In this document: positions 1-9,497 of the stretch, piece by piece
Layout: each line of letters opens with the position of its first letter
Position numbering within the stretch: position 1 is the stretch's first letter
Assembly: GCF_033807575.1 (NCBI RefSeq)
Contig: NC_084721.1
Location: 9,672,001-9,736,000, forward strand
Source: Cydia pomonella
Lineage: Eukaryota > Arthropoda > Insecta > Lepidoptera > Tortricidae
DNA: 64,000 bases
Reading direction: 5' to 3'
Program-made: the position numbers and the translations under genes
Notes under the pieces: generated by a model
The model's input: only the letters and a program-made list of their open reading frames with translations
Databases searched by the model: none
Told to the model about the DNA's origin: nothing

Positions 1-536
1 TGGGTTTGATGAAAAAAAAATTTTTTTTTTAATTTTTATGGCGTATTAAAAAAAACTACTTACTAGATCTCGTTCGAACCAATTTTCGGTGGAAGTTTGC
101 ATGGTTTTTTATATTTTTTTTTAGATTTTTCATTCTGTTATTTTAGAAGTTACGGGGGGGGGGGGGGGGACACACTTTTTACCACTTTGGAAGTGTCTCT
201 CGCGCAAACTATTCACTTTAGAAAAAAAATATATTAGAAACCTCAATATCATTTTTAAAGACCTATCCATAGATACCCCACACGTATGGGTTTGATGAAA
301 AAAGATTTTTTGAGTTTCAGTTCTAAGTATGGGGAACCCCCAAAATTTATTGTTTTTTTTCTATTTTTGTGTAAACATCATAATGCGGTTCATAGAATAC
401 ATCTACTTACCAAGTTTGAACAGTATAGCTTTTATAGTTTCGGAAAAAAGTGGCTGTGACAGAATCGGACAGACAGACGGACATGACGAATCTATAAGGG
501 TTCCGTTTTTGCCATTTGGCTACGGAGCCCTAAAAA
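1..536 (+). repeat. Right part of large lepidopteran interspersed repeat
   Basis: The segment ends with a block of CGGACAGACAGACGGAC, then AAGGGTTCCG and a terminal GGAGCCCTAAAAAC. The same end occurs at 33374, 6830 and 44332, and in reverse at 27577 and 62566. The left end lies outside the window. It has no coding capacity; the 70-residue open frame at 329-541 is only a reading of the repeat. The mobility mechanism of this family is not evident from the sequence. Confidence 0.7.
154..169 (+). repeat. G16 homopolymer
   Basis: An uninterrupted run of 16 G lies within the large interspersed repeat. It is unusual in this AT-rich setting and is a likely site of length error or of G-quadruplex formation. 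Confidence 0.95.
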
Positions 537-540
537 CATA

Positions 541-797
541 ATACAATTCGATATTACATTACATTTATACCAGTCGTATGTACATCTCTTATTTATTTAC
601 TTTATATGAATTCGTAACATTTCTATTTATGAGAGCTAATAATAAACAATACGCATACATAAATATATTAAAAATTTCATGTATTAATTGTTTGTTTACA
701 ATAAATACAACAAGTGTTTGTTTGATGGCAATTGTTTTTCTAAATTTTATTTATATAATTTGATTAATTTGTCATACATTTGTAACGTTTGTTAAAC
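541..797. other. AT-rich unassigned spacer
   Basis: AT-rich sequence. I see nothing beyond a short open frame (578-763) with no recognisable domain. Confidence 0.6.
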
Positions 798-948
798 CAG
801 GCCGCGTAGCCAACGTTACAATCGTTAATGCTCCGTAGCGTAGCGTAGTCATCTCTCTCTATCTCTCTTCCATATTAGTTCGACTGTGACAGTTGCGTTT
901 CGTTCGCCACGGAGCGTGAACGATAGGCACGTTGGCTACGCGGGCTGA
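798..948. mobile_element. Small TIR (MITE-like) element
   Basis: The arms 798-840 and 905-948 are imperfect inverted repeats of about 43 bp that share GCGTAGCCAACGT, ATCGTT and GCTCCGT. The 64-bp interior is CT-rich and non-coding. A target-site duplication is not clear. The compact fold-back form suggests a non-autonomous DNA element. Confidence 0.65.
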
Positions 949-2366
949 AGCATAACCACCAATCACAGCCGCTTAATGCACAAACCTTACTGAACTTCAA
1001 GATGAGTAGGGTAAAAGCTATGCTATGCGGCTATTTATTAGTGATGTTTATGGCTGTGTTGTGTTTTTTATACACTTTGGTAAAACTTATAGAATTCTTA
1101 AATTTTAGAAACTATAGTATAATTCTTGAGGATTATAAGTAGGTGCATTTTTGATGCATAAACTATACAAGCGCCAAAGCAGAAGTAAATACTCACAAAA
1201 CCACCACGTTTGTCTAGTCACGGAGAAATGTTAATATGATACAGCATAACTAGAATTTATAATACACTATAATTGACTCGGTAGGCAACACACGTTCAAA
1301 CTACATACAGAGCCAATAGCAGTAGCCAACAGAAACACAAACAAATAGGTGAATTTCAGAGAGAATTTCCACCACGACCACGATGTCTGAATATCGCTGT
1401 ATCTCTACTCCATTTCAATGCATTGTATTGAATATTAACAACCTCATTCAAATATTAAAGTACAAGTTGACACCGGGTTTATTAAAATTAACTGGGTGTA
1501 AAAAATAAACACCGTAAAGTTTCGGCGCAATATTCTACTAACAAAATAGTACATTTTACAACTAGTGTGAAAAGACATTCTATTTCACACTAGTTGTAAA
1601 CGACGTTTTTTAATATAGTTGCGAAAAAATAATAAATTAATATATCATTGCGATAAAATATGCTTGCTTCGAAGTTATTTTTGAACGAACCCATACTTTA
1701 CAAATGACACTGACAGTGACAACATACTATTGGAATCAGCGCCTTCGGCCTCGAGTTGAGAAACTAAATTGAATGCAGATAATTAATTATAATACTGAAA
1801 CGACATTAATTAGAACCTTTAACATTATCAAAACAGAAGTACAAGACATTACAGTATCAACAAACAGAAACAGATCATGCAACAAGAGTTTTAGTGCCAA
1901 ATTTGTGATCTGCGACATGTGACCAAGGACACGTTTAAGTACAACTAAAATATCATGAATTGTTTGAATATTTGAAGACTTTCAAGGATAATTAGAGGTA
2001 AAAGAAACATTAAATCACATTATTAGTTATGTTTAAGGTTATTTTTTGAACAAGAAGCTGGTGAAATCTATAAATGTTACTAAATTATTAACATTTTGCA
2101 GGTCCCTAACAAATTGGCGGAAGGATAATATTCACTCAAAGCGGCTCCTAGGAAGTCAACCAGTCAATTACTATGTACATACAACTGCTGCTCAAGTGCC
2201 ACGTTGATGACCATGTTTAGAAGAAATGATGATTATGTTTAACATTATGAAAAGAGAACTATATCAAATGAGGTCCAAGAAGATTTACTTGCTTTTGTGA
2301 TTAAATGAGAATTAAAAAAATATATATTTGTATTAAAACAAGGTTGATATCAGAAATATTTTATTT
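949..2366. other. Unassigned stretch with one hairpin
   Basis: No coding region is supported. The stretch contains the perfect hairpin at 1555-1600. Its right end is probably the 3' flank of the recombinase gene that ends at 2367 on the minus strand. Confidence 0.5.
1555..1600. repeat. Perfect 18-bp inverted repeat (hairpin)
   Basis: The left arm TTTACAACTAGTGTGAAA (1555-1572) is exactly complementary to 1583-1600, with a 10-nt loop. The stem contains the palindrome ACTAGT. Its role is unknown; it may be a MITE core. Confidence 0.9.
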
Positions 2367-3760
2367 TCAGTAATAATTATAGTTAATGGTACAATTAGTG
2401 CAGTTCATAGTTATGTTGTGAGTTCTTCCATGTAAATTAAGTGTCTGACTAGTCAGGCATGGTGTATTTTCAGGTTCCTGCTGTTGTGATAATTCCTGTG
2501 GGTCAAAGTTAGAGGGGCTATGTGTAATCCAAGTGTTGTTGGCACGTGACGGTCCTGGTTGGTTAACAGGGCTGGGTGTAACCAAAGTGTTGTTAGCATG
2601 TGACGGTCCTGGTTGAGGTTCAGTATTAACAGGTACATTAAGACGAGATTGGAATGTGGATGAAGAAAATTCTGTGGGCTCTTGCGGCTTTACATTAATT
2701 GATTTTGCAATTTGTTTTCCAATTTTTAATTTGTTATCAACGGAGTTTTCTATGTATCCTTCTGCTACATTACTTGACCGCCAACCTCCATGCCTCTTCA
2801 AAGTTGTTATGTCAGCTCCTGAGTCGGCAAGTAATGTAGCAGAGGTTCTCCTAAATGCATGTCCAGTGTAAAGATTTGCATCAGGCAAATTTAAGTACTG
2901 AGCGATATCTCTCGGCATATTCCCAAACTTGTTTAAGCCTATTACCTGGGCAGTGCACCTTCCTCTTTAAAAATTCTGAAAGAAACGGTCACTTTTGCTC
3001 TTAGAAGACCGCAGACTCTGATATTTCTTGACTATTTCTGCAAATGGGCCGTCAATAGTGAAGGACCTGGGAATTTGATTTTTTGTATTTGGTATTTTGA
3101 CAAGAAGTATGTCCCCATGTGTTTCTATATCTTTTACTGATACATTTGTGAGCTCTTCGCGTCTGCATGCGCCACAGACTCCAAATATAAGAGCAACCTA
3201 TGAACAAAGTTACATATTTATTATATATTGTAAGACAATTGTTTATTTCATTCTATTTTTTTTAACTTCCTACTTTATTTTTAGAGTTAATTTACTTAAA
3301 TTGTGTACATATTTTATTAGATTTATATTTAAGTTTATACCTATGTAGCTAGATGTTGCTGATCTGGAGCTTCATTAATAAACGTCTCAATTTGTTCAGC
3401 TGTTAGTACCTTCGATTTTTTACTCTGAAATCCTGCACTTTGCCTTTTTAAGAAAGCAGTCAATCTGGTGTAAGTTTTTATATCTATGTCATGTTTTAAC
3501 TTTATAACAGCTTTCAACATAGAATATTTTGACCATAATGTTGATGGCCGATAGGTTTCAGACAGCTCTTGAAAATAGGCCATCAAAACAGTCTCTGAAA
3601 AAGACTTTGCATTATGTAAGGTTTTCCACTCGATAAATTTTACATAGACGGCATTATATTGGTTTTTAGATTTTTCTGGAATAACACAGTCATTGGCAAT
3701 TGCTGCTCTAGCACGAATGTCTGGTGGTGTCATATCAATGTCTGAATCACTCATTTTCAA
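2367..3760 (-). pseudogene. Crypton-like tyrosine recombinase, one intron, two nonsense codons
   Basis: This would encode a tyrosine-recombinase transposase of the type carried by Crypton elements, which cut and rejoin DNA through a tyrosine. Exon 1 (3760 down to 3341) gives an N-terminal core-binding (SAM-like) region of 139 residues. A GT-AG intron occupies 3340-3198. Exon 2 (3197 down to 2367) holds the catalytic domain: Arg in GACRREEL, the HAFR box (HxxR), the RHGGW box and the nucleophile in EGYIE. Restored length is about 416 codons, usual for the family. Two nonsense codons break it: TAG at 3341-3343, the last codon before the intron, where AAG (Lys) is expected, and TAA at 2967-2969, where CAA (Gln) would fit. 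All catalytic residues survive, so decay is recent or the stops are polymorphic. The C-terminus is Asn/Thr-rich. The Crypton assignment is from motif recognition; another eukaryotic tyrosine-recombinase family is possible. Confidence 0.78.
3198..3340 (-). other. Spliceosomal intron in recombinase gene
   Basis: The 143-nt AT-rich interval begins GTATAA and ends TTCATAG on the minus strand. Removing it joins the core-binding and catalytic halves in one frame. Both junctions read CATAG|GT, so the exon end and the intron end share a short direct repeat. Confidence 0.75.
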
Positions 3761-4211
3761 TATTTTTTTATAACTTCTCGTACCAAATTATATATTTATA
3801 TGCGTTAATGTGTTTAAATAATGTTAGAAGTTATTTCAAAAGGGCGGGCTGATTTGCTTTTAAACTTTTTTTCTAGGCATACCTATGCTTGTATCATTCA
3901 GCCAAATCAAAGAACGATTTTTAGGAAAGTAAATATTAATATACCTAAGACAGAGTAGGCTATAAAATGCAAATTCTTAATATTTTTTCGTCATTTATAT
4001 ATTAATGAATACTTTAAATAAATACTCCTAGTATTCGTAAGCGTTTTTAATTTCATAATTTCCAAGTAAAAAATCTAATATAAAATTACTGCGTTTCGAA
4101 AGTATAGTTTGGAACTAAAAAGTAAAAAGCACTAGTTCGAGAAATTGAGCTTCTCGCACGCTACGCAGCCACAAAAAGTACCACTTTTTGAGCAACTGTA
4201 TTAAAAACCCT
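3761..4211. other. Upstream flank of recombinase gene
   Basis: AT-rich, with no coding region. The end contains GAGAAATTGAGCTTCTCGC, a short palindromic segment probably belonging to the hairpin-rich repeat that follows. Confidence 0.4.
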
Positions 4212-4452
4212 GTTTACAGTACATATGGGGCTACTTTATAGCACTAGTGCGAGAAGTAGCATATTACGTTGCTGTGTCGAACATTTAAAGGGCCATATGT
4301 ACTGTAAAACGTTGTACGATACATGTGCGAATAGGTAATTCGCAACTCGTGTCGATTTAAAACACTCCCTTCGGTCGTGTTTTAATTTATCGCCACTCGT
4401 TTCGAATTTCCTATTTTTCGCACTTGTATCGTAATGTACTATTAGCGGTCTG
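4212..4452. repeat. Hairpin-rich interspersed repeat, copy 1
   Basis: It shares with 9078-9252 the sequence TTTACAGTACAT, GGGGCTAC or GGTGCTAC, then GGGCCATATGTACTGTAAAA, GTTGTACRATAC and CGCACTTGTATCGT. Two inverted-repeat pairs are internal: TTTACAGTACATATGG with CCATATGTACTGTAAA, and GTACGATACATGTGCGAA with TTCGCACTTGTATCGT. Copy 1 is about 60 bp longer in the middle. Non-coding; a fold-back MITE is the likeliest class. Confidence 0.75.
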
Positions 4453-5160
4453 TAGCCAAATTGACATTTTTTTATAGTTTCGTCATCTCCTTCAGTCCGT
4501 ATGTCACAGCTATTATACTCGAAAACTTTAAGGAATATTTTAATTAAATTTGGAACATAGGTGTATCTTATGTTATGAGCCACTACTTAAAATAGTATAA
4601 TATTATATGTAAATAAAGAAAAGTGAAATATAAAATGATTTTAAAGCAATTAATAGAGTTTTATGATTAGGTAAATGCTTTTGAAAATAATCGCTTCCAA
4701 AGTGCAATAAAAGCTAGCTTCGAGAGGGATAGAAAGGATTGAAAAAGCAAACCCAAATGGTTTAAAAAAATTAACAAATTATTTTTTTAAACGCACATCA
4801 TTATTTTCATTTTTTTTTAATCCATCATGATATAAACTAAGATAATCATTAATTAAACATAAAGTTGAATTTGCGACAAAACAAAACCAATCAGTCCAGA
4901 TAAAGCTAGCTAAAATCGCTATTTTCGGACATACATCAGATAATGGTTTCGCAAATATGCGCAGTACTGTCTCATTTATAGGCTGACATAAGGATCGCGA
5001 TAGGATAGACTTCACACAACGAGGTGGGACTCGCACCTTGTTACGGCTCACGATAATGCAGAAGGGACACTATCTACTTTATTTATCGCGTTGTGGGAGT
5101 GAGAATTGTGGTAGTGACATAGGCTATACCTATACATTTTGAAAATGACGCCCGCAAATG
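4453..5160. other. Unassigned AT-rich stretch
   Basis: I see no gene, TIR or recognisable repeat. Confidence 0.5.
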
Positions 5161-5418
5161 AAAACACCGGTCTACCGAGGGTTCCGTACAAACTTTGAAT
5201 TATCTCGTATAACTATAAAGGCGAAAGACTTATGATCAGAAGTACTTATACTAAGTATATTTGTATACAGCGCCATCTATCGGCAAAATGTGTTAATTTG
5301 CGCAATGTAATGGAAATGCACGTATGTTGGTTTTTCTAGGATAATTCTCTATCATGTAAACCGATTTCAAAAATTGTTCTTTCCTTTTATAAAAGGTGTC
5401 CATAATGTAATCTCATAG

Positions 5419-6194
5419 AAAGGACCATGGGCAGAAATGTCCCCACCCACCAACAGAAACAAAACATATCTCATTCAATAGATATTGGCAATCTGATGAT
5501 GACGACTAATGACGAGGATCGCCCTATGTATGGAAAACTTTTTTTGTTTTTATATATTTTTCGCTCATTTCATTGAAAGTTGCAGGCAGAAGGTTATACT
5601 CGTACCACTAATGTTCCTACTATACATACATATATTTAGGCCAGACATCTTCAATTTTCCATAACAGTGCGAGATAAAAAAAAACCGCCAAATGCAAATG
5701 AATGTCAAACCTAACTTTTATTCTAAATAGTACCTACCCGAACGACATCTATTTCTGAATTTTCCTTATCAGAGTATCATTAGGCATACTGATTTTATTC
5801 TGCCAGCAGAACTCTTAAGTAATGTAATATTAGATGAATTTTGAGTTAACAATGTGATAAGTGATAATATGTCTAATATGTAAAATAGTATTAGGTATTG
5901 TAGATATAAAAAATATACAGCTCTAAGCGAATTTTTCTTTTTTTTTTAAGACACATAGTTTGTTTATTATTGCCAGTAACATAATGTTTCTATAACCTTC
6001 TGCCTGCAACTTTCAATGAAATGAGCGAAAAATATATAAAAAGAAAAAAACAGTTTTCCAAGAAAACCCCATGCATAGGACGATCCTCGTCATAGTAACA
6101 AATAATCAGGTTGCCAAGACCTATTGAATGAGGCATGTTTCGTTTCTGTTGGTGGGTGGGGACAGTGCCCATACAAATTTGCCCATGGTCCTTT
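5419..6194. mobile_element. 776-bp element with about 190-bp terminal inverted repeats
   Basis: The ends are AAAGGACCATGGGCA and TGCCCATGGTCCTTT. The arms (about 5419-5605 and 5990-6194) stay inverted-repetitive for nearly 190 bp, sharing CCCCACCCACCAACAGAAAC and ATGAGCGAAAAATATATAAA in opposite orientation. The middle (5606-5989) is non-coding. The related repeat copy at 43.9 kb lacks it: there CTCATAGGAATTTCAACTG is uninterrupted. No clean target duplication is visible. It is a non-autonomous fold-back element of unknown family. Confidence 0.85.
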
Positions 6195-6540
6195 CAAGTG
6201 TAATAAACACACGTAACGTTGGTTAAATTGAAAACAGAATTCGGAAAAATACTTTAATGATAAAAAAAAGGTATTAAGATAGAGGTCTGATCATATTTTT
6301 ACCTACTGTAAAATTTATAGTGATGTTAATATTATGTAAAAATTTCATAATTTTTCTTCGTTAAACTTCGGAGATAAGGGGGGAGGTGGTATTTATTTTT
6401 CTCATTTTCCTTTTTAAATCATTTTTTTTACATAATGAAAAAAAATTTTTTTGAATGTACAATTTGCGCTCTTTTAAATGATATAACTCAACCTAGACAC
6501 TAGACTTTGAAATTTTGCCCCCTCTTCGTATTGGGTATTA

Positions 6541-6640
6541 TAATAAATAAATAAATAAAATAAAAAAATCTTTATTGCCACACAACAAAATTTAACATTT
6601 ATACGGAAATAGCAAAAAAAAAATTTCTTAATTATAAAAA
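6541..6640 (-). mobile_element. LINE/SINE 3' tail fragment
   Basis: On the minus strand the sequence ends GGCAATAAAGATTTTTTTA followed by an (AATAAA)-like tail, a typical retroposon 3' end. It is absent from the matching position of the paralogous repeat near 44.17 kb. Confidence 0.5.
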
Positions 6641-6830
6641 TTATCCATAGTTAATAAAAATAAAACAATTATACTTTCATTGTGTATTGATTAGCGTTGT
6701 TCATAACTATTCCAAATTGATAGCTTAAGTGGTTCTCGAGATATTAAGCGATATGACAGACGGACGGACGTACGGACAGAGTCGCACCATAAGGGTTCCT
6801 TTTGTACCTTTTTGGTACGGAACCCTAAAA

Positions 6831-7339
6831 AGGGGAGTTGCTTTTTTCTTCCCTTATCAATGTGGTTATCAAATGAAAGCTAGTGAAAAGACCATTTCAA
6901 AAAAATATGTAAAGCATTCGTTTTTTTTTTTGTTTTTATAATAATAAATCCGTTTATAGAATAGACAGATATTTATTAACTATTTGTTTGTTATGCAATA
7001 AACGTACAGTAATAAACAAATTTTATTCATAGTCAACTTTAACCATGGATACGAAGCTTTGCGTCTATTGCGGTAACTACGGTCACAAAGTATTTTCAAA
7101 ACAGGAATATATCTACTGCACGTACAGGAAATAAAATCAAATTACTTTTATTTAAAAAAAATTTAAACTTTTTGTTTGTCTGAAGATAAGATAAGATTTC
7201 TTTAATGTCAAAGCTGTATTGGAAGCTGCGTTGAAGGAACCAACTGTGCAATTTTTGTTCCAATCCTTTTCTACGGGCTGTCAAAATCATATTTTACTTT
7301 TACTACTTACAAGCTGACAGTCTTGCTGATTGTACATTA
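6831..7339. other. Unassigned stretch
   Basis: AT-rich, no supported gene. The short open frame on the minus strand (7096-7290) has no recognisable motif. Confidence 0.5.
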
Positions 7340-7604
7340 AATAAATAAAATAATTAAACAAATATTATAGGACATTATTACACAAATTGACTAAGTCCCA
7401 CAATAAGCTCAATAAGGCTTGTGTTGAGGGTACTTGGACAACGATATATATAATATATAAATACTTAAATACATAGAAAACACCCATGACTCAGGAACAA
7501 ATATTCATGCTCATCACACGAATCAATGCCCTTACCAGGATTTGAACCCGGGACCATCAGCTTCGTAGGCAGGGTCACTACCCACTAAACCAAACCGGTC
7601 GTCA
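7340..7604 (-). mobile_element. tRNA-derived SINE
   Basis: On the minus strand the 5' end carries a polymerase III A box TGGTTTAGTGG (7592-7582) and a B box GGTTCAAATCC (7548-7538), in a tRNA-like head of about 75 nt. A tRNA-unrelated body and an AT-rich 3' tail follow. Transcription would come from the internal promoter, and mobility from a partner LINE. I could not define a target-site duplication. Confidence 0.85.
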
Positions 7605-9077
7605 AAAAAAAATCTAATTAATTAGTACTTAACCTTTGAGTGGCTACCTGTGATTAATATAATTATTACTAAGTTAGATCTATGTTAAAGAAACACATGC
7701 TTAAAATGCGAAAATAATGCAAATTTATATTATAAAGATGAAGTGTGCTGTATAATTAATTCTACACGCTTAGACTCCTTAACTCAAAAAATCTTTTTAA
7801 TTTAAGATTAGTAGTTAAGCTAGAAAAATGCATGTTTTTTTTTGGTATGAAATAAACAGATTTAATTTTAAAAAATGTTTTTTTTAAAACTACTTGTTAG
7901 ATACACATTATCATGATAGAAATTCTTATATTTTTGACATCAATGCAGAATTTTATGTAATTGTCTTACATGAAATAAAACATCTAATTTAATCTTACAA
8001 TAAAATCAAAATGGTAATAATTACATAGGAACAAAGTAATTTAATTGACATATAACGAAGCAACATAAATAATCCTCTAGTTAGTGATTAAATACAGCTA
8101 ATTTGGAGTGCCATGTTCATTTTACTTTTTCTCCGGTACTTTAATACGAATTGAGCATTGAATAGGTAATAAAACAATACGAATTTTGCTGACTGGATAA
8201 ATAAATGCAACGCTGATTTAAGCTTCTTATATCGGAACTTAATGTTTCACCGATATTGATTTGAGAATTAAATTTCATATTTTTAAATGAGACGTGATTC
8301 ATGGGATTAAAGGTACTATGTAAATGTGTACCTACATTGAGCTGGTTAATAAACATCGAATAACCGAAAATTGAAGCTTCGAGAGTCTCGTAGCTGCATT
8401 ATCCGGATACATACATACAATGTCTTACAACTGACGGTCAACCAAAACACTATTATTCACCTCAGCAATTCGAAAGAGCTTATATTTTTTTCACAAAAAC
8501 AGCCATAATTCGAAGATTCTATTATAAAATATTCCGCTTGCTCGGCATTCAAACGTAGCAATAAACTTTGCTCTAATTGCACACTATATGGTAGTCAACT
8601 ACGATTAGGCATAACGAAGAAGTTTTAAGTTATCAGAATCTACTAATAATTAATTTTATTTAGAATGTTATACAAATGGTTAATGAACAACAAAATATTC
8701 AAATTAGAAATTTTCGTCTCTTAAACGTAATAGAGTTGACTAATAATTAAAATAATACTTTGGTTTAGTAAAATATATTCTAAAAGAACACTCTTCTAGT
8801 AATTTATTCTAATAACTGATTCCTTTGCTGTCTACTTACAGTTTTCTTGACAAATGCTCCTCAGAAATTACAATTGTCCGAAATTTCTGCTATAAATTTT
8901 AGCCGTATCCACATGACGAGGGTGCCGTCACACTGGCAGGCCGAATAGTTTGCTGTAACAACATATATTATTAAATAAGTTACAACTAGTCTTAAAGACT
9001 AATTATATATACTATATATATACTAATTATAAAATTAAAACTAACTAGTCGTGTCCACTACCACTGTCGTAAATATT
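7605..9077. other. Unassigned AT-rich stretch
   Basis: No coding region or recognisable mobile element is seen. Open frames are short and lack motifs. Confidence 0.5.
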
Positions 9078-9252
9078 TTTTACAGTACATGTGGTGCTAC
9101 GTTACCCAGTGCGGTAACTAGCACTATATGTATACGCACATATAGTGCTTTTACTGGAAAATTTTAAGGGCCATATGTACTGTAAAACGTTGTACAATAC
9201 ACGTGCGAAAATTTCCTACTTTTCGCACTTGTATCGTGATGTGCTATGATGG
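9078..9252. repeat. Hairpin-rich interspersed repeat, copy 2
   Basis: Second copy of the repeat at 4212-4452, same orientation, with the TTTACAGTACAT / ATGTACTGTAAA inverted pair and CGCACTTGTATCGTGATGTG. It carries an extra inner palindrome, GCACTATATG / CATATAGTGC. Confidence 0.75.
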
Positions 9253-9459
9253 TATTTCAAACTGTTTTGTGACGTCGGTTTTTTCTATTAAAGGTGATTT
9301 AACAGTGTAAAAACATCGCTCTGAGTTAGTACAGTCAAATTAGTATGAGTTCTTTTATAAGCTTTAAATTATAACACGCTACGCATGCAATAAGTAACCT
9401 ATTCTAGTCCAACATTTATTTTCAGTTTCAGTGTTATTTCTGCATATTTCAAACTTTCT

Positions 9460-9497
9460 TTCTTTAAAGTGGCTTTTCCTTAAGCCACTTTAAAGAA
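9460..9497. repeat. Perfect 16-bp inverted repeat (hairpin)
   Basis: TTCTTTAAAGTGGCTT (9460-9475) pairs exactly with 9482-9497 across a 6-nt loop. It could be a hairpin transcript or a fold-back remnant. Confidence 0.9.

Larger units (their letters stand above)
5161..6830 (+). repeat. Large interspersed repeat, split by two insertions
   Basis: It begins near AAAACACCGGTCTACCGAGG and ends TACGGAACCCTAAAA. It aligns along its length with 41583-44332: GTACAGCGCCATCTAT, GGATAATTCT, ACCGATTTCAA, GTAATCTCATAG, AACTTCGGAKATAAGGGG and ACCATAAGGGTTCCTTT all occur in the same order. Two segments absent from the other copy are inserted here: 5419-6194 (long-TIR element) and about 6541-6640 (LINE-like tail). 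Confidence 0.85.
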
